Source of the DNA: Prevotella sp.
GTDB lineage: Bacteria; Bacteroidota; Bacteroidia; Bacteroidales; Bacteroidaceae
Assembly: GCA_017459445.1 (NCBI GenBank)
Contig: JAFUDJ010000008.1
Span: forward strand, 1-45,309
Reading direction: 5' to 3'
DNA length: 45,309 nucleotides
In this document: piece by piece, positions 8,417-16,179 of the stretch
How the letters are laid out: the number at the start of each line of letters is the position of its first letter
How positions within the stretch are numbered: position 1 is the stretch's first letter
Notes under the pieces: generated by a model
Seen by the model: only the letters and a program-made list of their open reading frames with translations
Told to the model about the DNA's origin: nothing
Database searches by the model: none
Translations under genes and position numbers: made by a program

Positions 8417-10087
8417 TTATGATTTCTGTAACAGGATAACAGTCGTTTCGAGTCCTTTCATCTGCGGCATCGTCTCACCGACGTCGGCTCCGATATAGGT
8501 GGGGTCGCAGACAACGAACTTGCGGCCGTTGAGCATGACGCAGTCGCCTTCCACGTCGTCGGTGAAGCCGACAGCCATGGCCAAGTGGCCGGGATAGTAG
8601 ACCAGGACGACGTCGAGGTCTAACAGCTCACGGACGAGATGGGAGAGTAGGATGCTGCGGTCCTCGCAGTCGCAATAGGGATAGAACAGCGTCTCTTCGC
8701 CGAAGAAGGCGCGGTCGGTGCCCCACACGTTCTCGTCGTATTGGTATTCAAAGCCTGTCTGCACCCACCATAGCAGTTCCTGTACGGCAAACTGTTGCGA
8801 CATGTCCTTCAGCTTCTCCCGCATGGCAGGATAGAGCTGGTCGCGGATGCCTTTCTCCAACGGGGTATTGGCATACATGGCCCAGCGCGTCATGAAGTTC
8901 TGGTCGATGGACGACGAGGGGTAGGTCTCGTAGAAATCCATATAGTTTTTGTTCGACGATACAGTGAAACTGAACTCGCTGTCCTTGCCGGATGTGATGG
9001 TACGCTGCGGCAGCGGATTGGAAGAGAACTTCTGTACTGCCGTCATCTGCAACGACAGCGAGCTCTCCTTGGGGAAGGTGGCCTCGCAGATGGACATGCG
9101 GTCGCTGCCCTCGCTGTCCATGAGGTAGAACGACTCGCCGTCGAGCGAGAAGTAGCGCTTGCCGAAGATGAAGTGATGGCTCGACACCAGCATGTACAGG
9201 TGTGCATTGTCGTGTGCCAGGCGCATCTTATAACCGGAATTGGAATAGAGGAAAGCCTTGGCGAGGACGGCTTCGTTGGAGTTCTTGCCGTAGAATTTGT
9301 TGGTCAGTGCCAGCAGCATCTGGTAATATGCCCAGTCGGAGAAGTCGTGGCGCTTACGCTCCTGCAGGCAGTCGTAGAGCAGATTGTCAAACTGAGGCTT
9401 GTTGAATTCCAGGATGGCATCGGCCACGTCGTCGCTGCTCAGGCCACGCAGGCGGAAGCGGCAGTTCTCGCCGATACGCACCTTACACTCCGTGCCAAAC
9501 ACCATGAACGTGATGTAAGGGTTGGGCGTGCGCGTCACCTCCTTCACCTCCGATGCTGGCTGGGGCTGCTCATAGCGCGGGGCAGGCTGGATGACCTGCT
9601 GCACGGTGAATACCTCCGGTTTCCTGTCGGCAGGCTTAGTCTTAGGCTGTGGCTTGGTTTTAGGCTGCGGCTTGGCATCCTGCTTGGGCTTGGCCTCATG
9701 GCGTGCCTGTGCATCGCGGCCTTGCAGCTGCTCAGCCTTGACTTCAGTCTCGTTGCCGTCCTTCTTTTTCTTCTTGAAAATCTTGCTGAACCACGACGCC
9801 GTCTGCTCGCCGGCACCAGGAGCCAGCATCGGTGCTACCTCCTCTTCCTCGGGCAGGGGGACGGCAGGCTTGGCGTCGAAGCCCTTCCATGCCTTGCGCA
9901 CAAAATCGCTATACTCCTTCAGTGCTTGTTTGCGGAAGTCGTTGTATTCCTGATACATCTGCTTACGTGCCTCGGCAAAGCCTTTGGCAAAGTCGTCATC
10001 ACGGTCGTTGCCGTTCTGTGCCTGGGCAGGAATGGTGGCCAACATGGCCAGCAGGACTACGGTCAGTTGCTTATTTCTCATTTGCAT
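8417..10087 (-). CDS. Exported transglutaminase-like (papain-fold) protein
   Basis: A 556-residue exported protein; the signal peptide ends at about residue 24 (IPAQAQ). Residues 27-70 form an acidic/aromatic helix (FAEARKQMYQEYNDFRKQAL), followed by a low-complexity Lys/Pro/Gln linker (about 120-150). The C-terminal domain has the Cys-His-Asp layout of transglutaminase-like enzymes: CDCEDRS with Cys474, GHLAMAV with His501, and CDPTY with Asp528. It could cleave or cross-link envelope proteins; the substrate is unknown. Its start (10087, or the second ATG at 10081) overlaps the end of the CHASE2 gene, which is a sign of translational coupling. The start is therefore uncertain by two codons. 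Confidence 0.78.
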   Translation of the reverse strand: MQMRNKQLTVVLLAMLATIPAQAQNGNDRDDDFAKGFAEARKQMYQEYNDFRKQALKEYSDFVRKAWKGFDAKPAVPLPEEEEVAPMLAPGAGEQTASWFSKIFKKKKKDGNETEVKAEQLQGRDAQARHEAKPKQDAKPQPKTKPQPKTKPADRKPEVFTVQQVIQPAPRYEQPQPASEVKEVTRTPNPYITFMVFGTECKVRIGENCRFRLRGLSSDDVADAILEFNKPQFDNLLYDCLQERKRHDFSDWAYYQMLLALTNKFYGKNSNEAVLAKAFLYSNSGYKMRLAHDNAHLYMLVSSHHFIFGKRYFSLDGESFYLMDSEGSDRMSICEATFPKESSLSLQMTAVQKFSSNPLPQRTITSGKDSEFSFTVSSNKNYMDFYETYPSSSIDQNFMTRWAMYANTPLEKGIRDQLYPAMREKLKDMSQQFAVQELLWWVQTGFEYQYDENVWGTDRAFFGEETLFYPYCDCEDRSILLSHLVRELLDLDVVLVYYPGHLAMAVGFTDDVEGDCVMLNGRKFVVCDPTYIGADVGETMPQMKGLETTVILLQKS

Positions 10088-11290
10088 AACTCTCTGCTTT
10101 AGGTTGTTTCTTTTCGTTGAAGTATTTCGCTAATAAGTCATAGAGATTGGTGGCGCTTACCGTGAAGGCAATGGCCGCAAGGGCCCACGCCAGGTTGAGG
10201 CTGATGTCGAAGAGGCTGAAGAGCAGGTACGACAGCCACATGAACAAGGCCATCCACATGAACTTGACAATGTTCTTGACCAGGATGGCGCCAAAGAATA
10301 CCCGTGCGACCGGGCTGCGCCGTGCGACAAAACGGTCGTAGGCGTCGAACACTGCCACGGAAAACAGCAGCACCAGGAACGATAATAGCCACATCAGCCA
10401 CTGCGGCACCTCGCGCACTTCGTTGTGCTTGATGAGTGTCTCAATGGCGAAGGCCAGCAGCTTCACGCCGGCTATCTTGCCTAAGGGTGTATAGTGCATG
10501 TCGGCCTCCTCGGTCATGGCGCCGAACAGCACGATTCGGTCTTCTATCAGGTTGCGGTATTCCATGATGCTGTCGGGCGGCACCACAGCATATTCCTTTG
10601 GCTTGAAGTTGATGCGCACGTCTTTGTCGGCCAGCGGTACGGTCTCCTCTTCAGCATAGTCGTCGGCCACGCGTTTGATGAGCGACGGCACCAGCTCGCC
10701 CTCGACATAGCAGCCGACACTGAGCTGGCGCTTCATGCCGCCGTAGATGTTGCGCGGCATGTTGGTATATCCCTGCGTGATGAGCGAGTCGGCAAAGAAC
10801 GAGCGCACCGTCTGGTGATACTCGTGACCGTCGAAGGAGTCGGTAATCAGTTAATCAGTTTATAGGAGAATACCGTCTTGGGCTGTGCATGGGCCACTGA
10901 CCATATCATGCTGTCGCCCAGCTCGTCGTACTCCTTTAGTCCCTCGAATACTACGTCAACGCCTATCGTCTTAGGTTTGCACGCGGCGATTTCCTCCAGG
11001 GCCATGGCCAGGGCGCGGCGGTTGGGCAGCTCCGTCATGTCAACAATGGTCACGATGTTGCTCGTGTCTTTTTTGTTACCTTGGTTATATCCTGCCAGGT
11101 CGTAGTAGAAGTCCGTGATGGAGTAGTCGGCAAAGGCCTTGGAGATGGGGTTGAATATCTTTAGGTTCAGGGCGATGACGCCATAAAGCCCAAGTATGGA
11201 AAGAGCCAGCGCCGCGATGGCTGCGCGCCGTCAAAGCCACCAACCCAACCGGGTCAGCGTGCTTTTCTTCTTCACTATTTCCTGTTCCAT
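10071..11290 (-). pseudogene. CHASE2-domain membrane sensor gene, disrupted by a nonsense codon and a frameshift
   Basis: The first gene of the operon would encode a protein of about 400 residues: a short cytoplasmic start (MEQEIVKKKSTLTRLGWWL), one membrane helix (IAALALSILGLYGVIAL), a CHASE2 extracytoplasmic sensor domain (VTIVDMTELPNRRALAMALE, KTIGVDVVFEG, LIEDRIVLFGAM), then three C-terminal membrane helices. Two lesions break it. Codon 20 is TGA (11231-11233) where the context fits CGA (Arg). An 8-bp tandem duplication at 10844-10859 shifts the frame; removing one copy joins ...FSYKLI to TDSFDGHEYHQTV... without a gap. No output domain (cyclase, kinase, GGDEF) is present, so it would signal through partners. 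Confidence 0.85.
10844..10859. repeat. 8-bp tandem duplication inside the CHASE2 gene
   Basis: TAATCAGT is present twice head to tail (10844-10851, 10852-10859). With two copies the CHASE2 frame ends at TGA after ...FSYKLIN; with one copy the frame continues smoothly into the rest of the domain. It is either a recent slippage mutation, a reversible phase switch, or a sequencing/assembly error. Confidence 0.9.
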
Positions 11291-11330
11291 AGGCATCCGT
11301 TTTCGATGTCACTATTCATATTTATCGCCA

Positions 11331-11361
11331 CAAAGATACGTATTAATTTTGAAACGGCAAG
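11331..11361 (-). promoter_or_regulatory. Promoter of the envelope operon
   Basis: On the minus strand TATCTTTG (11338-11331) matches the -7 consensus TAnnTTTG, and CTTG (11361-11358) lies 19 nt upstream as a fair -33 box. The -7 box is 40 bp before the CHASE2 start codon. A 9-bp inverted repeat (AAACGGCAA 11352-11360, TTGCCGTTT 11409-11417) overlaps the -33 box and might be an operator. The rest of the 197-bp gap up to fucP shows nothing else I can name. Confidence 0.6.
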
Positions 11362-11487
11362 CAAAAATGCCCATGAAAGCACAAAAAAGTTCAAAAAACC
11401 TTTAATTTTTGCCGTTTTGCAACCTACAATGGCGCAAGGAACAGGTATTCTGCGCGGTGAATTATCGTCAGGCGGTAAGCATGGGGC

Positions 11488-12798
11488 TTAGCGGGTGCGC
11501 TGATAAGTGCGCCATCCGTAGGCGATGATGACCAAGAAGCACACGAGCGGCAGCACGAACGACACGTTGACGGCGGGCATGCCGAAGAGCATGTGCTGGT
11601 CGATGATGGCAGCCTGCAGCGGTGGCAGCACAGAGCCGCCGAGGATGGCCATGATAAGGCCGGCGGCACCGAACTTGGCGTCGTCGCCCAGCCCTTGCAA
11701 GGCAATGCCGTAGATGGTGGGGAACATGAGCGACATGCAGGCAGATATGGCTACGAGGCAGTACAGGCCAGCCCGTCCGTCGATGAAGATGACGCCCAGT
11801 GTGAGGGCGGCGCCGACGACGGCCAGAATGCCGAGCAGTGCTCCGGCGTTGATATACTTCAGGAAGTAGGTACAGATGAAGCGGCTGGTGACGAAGATGG
11901 CCATGGCGACGATGTTGTACGTCTGTGCTGTCACCTCGGCTTCCTGTTCTGCCATGCCTTCATTCATTAGTACGCGCGTTCCATATTGTATAATGAAAGT
12001 CCAGCACATAATCTGTACGCCGACATAGAAGAACTGGGCGATGACGCCCTCGCGATAGTAGTCGATGCCGAAGATGCGGCGCAGCGTCGGCAGGAAGTTG
12101 ATGTTATGGTTTTGGTCGCCGTTCTTGGGCATCTTGGTAAACCAGATGACCAGGAACATCAGGGCGATGACGGCGCCGATGGCCAGATAGGGGGCAATGA
12201 GCACCGAGAGGTCGCTGTCGCGCATGGCGGCAAAGTCGGCATCGCTCAGCGTGGCGCGCTCCGCCGTGCTGGCGGGGTTGAGGCGAGCCTGGATGAAATT
12301 CATGGCGACATACATGCCGCAGAGCGACCCCATGGGGTTGAAGCACTGGGCCATGTTCAGACGGCGCGTGGCCGTTTCCTCACTGCCCATGGTCAGAATG
12401 TAGGGGTTGCACGACGTCTCAAGGAACGACAGACCGCACGTCAGGATGAAATAGGCCACGAGGAAAGGGTAGTACATGCCCGTCCATGATGCCGGCAGGA
12501 ACAGCAGGGCACCTACGGCATACAGCCCGAGCCCCATCAGCACGCCGGCCTTGTAGCTGTAGCGGCGTATGAACATGGCGGCGGGGAAGGCCATGGCAAA
12601 GTAGCCGCCGTAGAAGGCTACCTGCACCAGGGCACCGTCGGTGACGCTCATGCGGAATATCTTGGAGAACGCCTTGACCATGGGGTTGGTAATGTCGTTG
12701 GCAAAGCCCCACAGGGCAAAGCACGAGGTGACGAGGATGAACGGCACGAGGTAGCTGACGCCGTCCTTGGTGATGATGCTGTCTTTCTGTCTGTCCAT
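11488..12798 (-). CDS. fucP: FucP-type sugar:proton symporter (major facilitator superfamily)
   Basis: A 436-residue protein with about 12 membrane helices. Family landmarks of L-fucose permease FucP are visible: the N-terminal segment FALWGFANDITNPMVKAF, the SFLETSCNPYILTMGSEETA motif in helix 4/5, and FPTIYGIALQGLGDDAKFGA followed by LGGSVLPPLQAAIID near the end. Members take up L-fucose or related hexoses such as galactose or glucose with protons through the inner membrane. No fucose catabolic genes are nearby, so the substrate is open. It is preceded by a strong hairpin (12818-12849) and lies 83 bp downstream of the large secreted protein gene on the same strand. Confidence 0.85.
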   Translation of the reverse strand: MDRQKDSIITKDGVSYLVPFILVTSCFALWGFANDITNPMVKAFSKIFRMSVTDGALVQVAFYGGYFAMAFPAAMFIRRYSYKAGVLMGLGLYAVGALLFLPASWTGMYYPFLVAYFILTCGLSFLETSCNPYILTMGSEETATRRLNMAQCFNPMGSLCGMYVAMNFIQARLNPASTAERATLSDADFAAMRDSDLSVLIAPYLAIGAVIALMFLVIWFTKMPKNGDQNHNINFLPTLRRIFGIDYYREGVIAQFFYVGVQIMCWTFIIQYGTRVLMNEGMAEQEAEVTAQTYNIVAMAIFVTSRFICTYFLKYINAGALLGILAVVGAALTLGVIFIDGRAGLYCLVAISACMSLMFPTIYGIALQGLGDDAKFGAAGLIMAILGGSVLPPLQAAIIDQHMLFGMPAVNVSFVLPLVCFLVIIAYGWRTYQRTR

Positions 12799-12817
12799 GA
12801 GATTGTTTTTTCTGTGA

Positions 12818-12849
12818 AAGGTGTGCCTCCGTCAGCGGAGGCACACCTT
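12818..12849. terminator. Perfect 14-bp hairpin between two minus-strand genes
   Basis: AAGGTGTGCCTCCG (12818-12831) pairs perfectly with CGGAGGCACACCTT (12836-12849) around the tetraloop TCAG. It lies 32 bp after the stop of the large secreted protein gene and 19 bp before the fucP start codon. There is no T run directly after the stem on either strand, so it could be a terminator, an RNA-end stabiliser or an attenuator for fucP. Confidence 0.6.
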
Positions 12850-12881
12850 GATAAGTACTATTTCTTGATAGTGTAGTGAGC

Positions 12882-15572
12882 TTACTTAACCATGACCTTG
12901 CGGACGCTGCCGTCGGCAGCAACGACGATGTTCAGACCACGCTGCATCTGCTGCAGGCGAACGCCGTTGATGCTGTAGATGCCGGCAACCTTCGAGCGCT
13001 GGTCGGCCTTCACCTCGCTGACGCCCATCGTCTCCTCACTGTACTGCTTGGACTTCTCACCATTGTTCATCACATAGATGTCGTAGATTTGAGCGGACGA
13101 CTTAGCAGCAGTGTGCAGCAGACGTACATAAACCTCGCTGTTCTCCTCGAAGCTCAGCACCGTCTTCTTCCAGTTACGCTTGATGAGCGAGAAGGCAACA
13201 TCGCCTAACTTCGTCCAGTTCTCACCGTCTGTAGAGGTCTCAATCTGCATGGTCGGAGTCTCACCGTCGTTACCGTTACCGGCATAGAGTACTACGTCGA
13301 ACGGACCGGCAATCTTTGCAGTTGTCTCTAAGCTGGCATTGAACGGGCCGTCACTCGGCTGCTTGCCGAAGGTAAGGGCGTTTTCGGTAATACCTTCCTC
13401 ATCGTTCACGCCGATGACATCTTCTGCCGTGTCGGGGTTACGCATGCTGGTGTCACCAATGTTCCAGCCAAGGTTCAGCTTCTCCCAAGTCATCACCTGA
13501 CCGATGGACTTCAACAACCAGCCGTCAGCCTCGTAGGTTTCGGGGGCTAAAGTCTTGGTGTAAACCATCACAGGATTATTATCTTCATCATAGACGAGGT
13601 CGCCGTCCTCATCAACCTTCTGCACTTTCTCAGAGGTCTCATCCCAGTATGTTCCGGCATTCTTACCCCATGTGAAGAAATAGTTGGCATTGATGATAGC
13701 TCCGCTTTCATCAGTCTGCTGACCCTTGCCAGACCAGTTATCGGCATTGGCGTTGAAGTGGGCAACGACATCCCAGCGGATATTGTCCTTGTTGATACCG
13801 TCAACACCAATGAACTGCTCTACCACGTCAGATGCCAAGATACCTTCAGCTGCATTGGCGAAAGCGGTAACAGTGCAAGGAGTAGTCACCTCGAACGGCT
13901 CGTTGTACTTCACGGAAGCTGTCGTCGTGCTCTGTCCGGCAAAGTTGTAATAGATGTCAACACCCTCGGTAGCGCTGGTCAGCGTCACCGTGGTCTTGCC
14001 AGCCTCGCGAGACAGTGTAAACACAGGAGCAGCAGCCTTGGTAGCGATGGTTACGGCCTTCTCGGCAACCTGGCTGTCGGTGTAGCCGTCACCAATGGCG
14101 AAAGCCTTGACGGTGCAAGCCTCGGTCACCGTGAACGGTTCAGTGTAGAGGGTGCTCTCGATGGTGGGCTCAGCTTCGTTGAGCGTGTAGTAGATAGCAG
14201 TGCTGTTGGCAGCCGTAATGGTCACTACCGACTGACCGTCCTCCTGCTTGATGGAAATGTTAGGCGTACCAACGGCAGTCACATCGCGCTTGGTCTTGGC
14301 AGCAGCCAGCACGGTATTGGGAATCAGCGTGATATAGACATCGTCCGAAGCATTTTCAGCCGGAACCAAGTAATAGGCATTGCGACCGGGGTTGTGGGTA
14401 TGGATGGCAGTCACGTCGCCGGCCTTGGCCAGCACAGCGTCGTTGGCAAAGTAACCGTCCAGCAGAACACCGTTGATGACATCATTGTACTCAATAGCCT
14501 CTTCAAAACCTTCAAAGATGGCATTCTCCGTGTCGGTAATAGTCATGATGCTGGTATCAGTCAGTTTGTTGATGCCGCCCTTGCCTAATGTGGCGTAGTT
14601 GCTGGCAGTCAGGTTGACCACGGGGATGAAGGCTATCAAATCCTTCAGCGAGGAAGCATCCTCTACGCTGGGTGCAATGACAACGGCCTCATAGTCGCTG
14701 AGTGTCTCCAGAGTGGGGTTTGTCTCCATGGCAATGTCGGTCAATGCGATATTTTCATTTGTTGAAAGGAAAATGTGAGCCATGTCGCTGTCAAGGTCGC
14801 CATTGTACAGGTAAGCGACTTTCTTGGCTTCCTCAACGGTGGGTTGGTCACCATCGCCGACAGTGATGTAATAGATATGGCAACCGTTGGTGTTGTAAAC
14901 CTGAATGTCGAAAGTGCCGTCTTCATTGGGCGTATCGGTCAGGTCCTCAGGAACCAGCCATTCCAAATCCTGATACTCCGTCGGAATAGCAACGGTGACG
15001 CCGTTAGGGTCTAACAACTTGGTGCCAGAAGTGCCTTTTCCTACATAAAGCTCAACACCACGGGCATCGGTCAGCTTGTGTGACTCAATACCCATCTTGA
15101 TGGTTGTGCCAGGGGCAACGTGTGGAATCATGAAATAGGTTTTCTTGCTGCTACCCAGCCACAGGTAAGAGGAACCATGATAGGGACCGAACCCGGCACC
15201 GTTAGCTGAAGTACAGTCACCATAGTTCACGGCAATAGCCAGCGAACGGGCACTGGTGTTGTTGAACGTCAGACCGTCTAACTCGCTGATGACCTCGTCG
15301 TTAGCGGTCAGGGTGATGCCGTCAGCACCACTGGCTGTCACCTGCCAGAAGCAATTGTCCTTGGCAATGTCGTTGGTTGCAGCCGAACCATCGGCTTTCT
15401 CCAAGTCCGACCATGCGCCGGCGGAAGCTCCTTTGGCTGCTTCTGCCTGCAGGTTGGCCACTGTTGTCGGGCTCCATTTGGTGAAGTCCCACGACTTGCG
15501 GTACGTTACATCTTGTGCGTTGACCGTAAGGGCCATGACAAGAAGCATTGTTAGCGTAAAGAATTTCTTCAT
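12882..15572 (-). CDS. Large secreted protein with chitobiase-like domains and the shared C-terminal module
   Basis: An 896-residue protein when started at the ATG at 15572, which gives a clean signal peptide (MKKFFTLTMLLVMALTVNA); the longer frame from 15623 runs across the promoter. The mature start (YRKSWDFTKWSPTTVANLQA) is typical of Bacteroidetes proteins near carbohydrate genes. Residues about 460-610 hold two CHB_HEX_C-type beta-sandwiches (TAIYYTLNEAEPTIESTLYT and VDIYYNFAGQSTTTASVKYN). After a region of unknown fold comes a discoidin/CBM-like segment (TSTDGENWTKLGDVAF), and the protein ends with AGIYSINGVRLQQMQRGLNI, a diverged form of the shared C-terminal module. No catalytic motif was recognised; a surface binding role is inferred. 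Confidence 0.78.
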   Translation of the reverse strand: MKKFFTLTMLLVMALTVNAQDVTYRKSWDFTKWSPTTVANLQAEAAKGASAGAWSDLEKADGSAATNDIAKDNCFWQVTASGADGITLTANDEVISELDGLTFNNTSARSLAIAVNYGDCTSANGAGFGPYHGSSYLWLGSSKKTYFMIPHVAPGTTIKMGIESHKLTDARGVELYVGKGTSGTKLLDPNGVTVAIPTEYQDLEWLVPEDLTDTPNEDGTFDIQVYNTNGCHIYYITVGDGDQPTVEEAKKVAYLYNGDLDSDMAHIFLSTNENIALTDIAMETNPTLETLSDYEAVVIAPSVEDASSLKDLIAFIPVVNLTASNYATLGKGGINKLTDTSIMTITDTENAIFEGFEEAIEYNDVINGVLLDGYFANDAVLAKAGDVTAIHTHNPGRNAYYLVPAENASDDVYITLIPNTVLAAAKTKRDVTAVGTPNISIKQEDGQSVVTITAANSTAIYYTLNEAEPTIESTLYTEPFTVTEACTVKAFAIGDGYTDSQVAEKAVTIATKAAAPVFTLSREAGKTTVTLTSATEGVDIYYNFAGQSTTTASVKYNEPFEVTTPCTVTAFANAAEGILASDVVEQFIGVDGINKDNIRWDVVAHFNANADNWSGKGQQTDESGAIINANYFFTWGKNAGTYWDETSEKVQKVDEDGDLVYDEDNNPVMVYTKTLAPETYEADGWLLKSIGQVMTWEKLNLGWNIGDTSMRNPDTAEDVIGVNDEEGITENALTFGKQPSDGPFNASLETTAKIAGPFDVVLYAGNGNDGETPTMQIETSTDGENWTKLGDVAFSLIKRNWKKTVLSFEENSEVYVRLLHTAAKSSAQIYDIYVMNNGEKSKQYSEETMGVSEVKADQRSKVAGIYSINGVRLQQMQRGLNIVVAADGSVRKVMVK

Positions 15573-15620
15573 ACTGTGTTGTTTGTTAGTTAATAAAAAT
15601 AATAGAGTACAGTTTGGGTG

Positions 15621-15628
15621 CAAAATTA
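15621..15628 (-). promoter_or_regulatory. -7 promoter element of the large secreted protein gene
   Basis: On the minus strand it reads TAATTTTG, matching TAnnTTTG, 48 bp upstream of the start codon at 15572. No convincing -33 box is seen. Its location argues against the longer start at 15623. Confidence 0.5.
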
Positions 15629-15641
15629 CACATAAAATCTG

Positions 15642-15686
15642 AAAACTCCCGCAGTATTAAGTATTATTAACTTAACGCTGTGGGAG
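15642..15686 (-). terminator. Rho-independent terminator of nrdDG
   Basis: CTCCCGCAG (15646-15654) pairs with CTGTGGGAG (15678-15686) with one wobble, and an inner stem TTAAGT/ACTTAA extends it. On the minus strand the stem is followed by TTTT (15645-15642). It begins 4 bp after the nrdG stop codon. Confidence 0.8.
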
Positions 15687-15690
15687 ATTG

Positions 15691-16176
15691 TTATGCCAAC
15701 TTGCCTACGGGCTGTCGCCAGAAGCGGTAGGTGATGTCGTCGAAAGTGCCGTCGAGGCGCAGGCGGTAGAGGCGCTGGTTGGTGGTGGGCGACTTCAAAG
15801 GACCTAAGTGCTTGATATAGGGCCCTATCTTGATATAGTCGAAGTCGGTCTTGTTAACCACCGGGGGTATGCGGATGCGCCCGCTATACCATGCCACATG
15901 AAACTGCGGGTGAAACTCGTGGATATACTGTGCAAGCCGGTTCACACCGCGAGGGTCTGCGTCGCCGCCCATGAAGGCTATGCAGGTGATGTCGGTGCCG
16001 TACTGTGAAACGAAGTCATCAATGGCATCGGTATCCAAGGGTATGCCGACATCCTCCCACAGATAGGGACTATGACACCCCGGACAGTGACACGGGCAAT
16101 TCGAGATGTTAATTGCCAGTGTCACCTCGTCGGGTATCTCTTGGAAAACAATTCCTGTATTGACGTACTTCAGCAT
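15691..16176 (-). CDS. nrdG: Anaerobic ribonucleoside-triphosphate reductase activating protein
   Basis: A 161-residue radical SAM enzyme that installs the glycyl radical on NrdD using S-adenosylmethionine and a 4Fe-4S cluster. The cluster motif C-x3-C-x2-C is visible in SNCPCHCPGCHSPYLWED (about residues 26-43), and FMGGDADP matches the SAM-binding GGD/GGE loop. The length is usual for NrdG. It starts 3 bp after nrdD ends and is followed at once by a terminator, so nrdD-nrdG form a two-gene operon. The pair makes deoxynucleotides without oxygen, as expected for a strict anaerobe. Confidence 0.95.
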   Translation of the reverse strand: MLKYVNTGIVFQEIPDEVTLAINISNCPCHCPGCHSPYLWEDVGIPLDTDAIDDFVSQYGTDITCIAFMGGDADPRGVNRLAQYIHEFHPQFHVAWYSGRIRIPPVVNKTDFDYIKIGPYIKHLGPLKSPTTNQRLYRLRLDGTFDDITYRFWRQPVGKLA

Positions 16177-16179
16177 GGA

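Noticed and set aside
8795-10102. Plus-strand ORF of 435 codons
   Set aside because: Antisense to the transglutaminase-like gene and composed of biased His/Leu/Arg stretches; judged a shadow.
11424-11487. Terminator after fucP
   Set aside because: I could not find a convincing stem followed by a T run on the minus strand.
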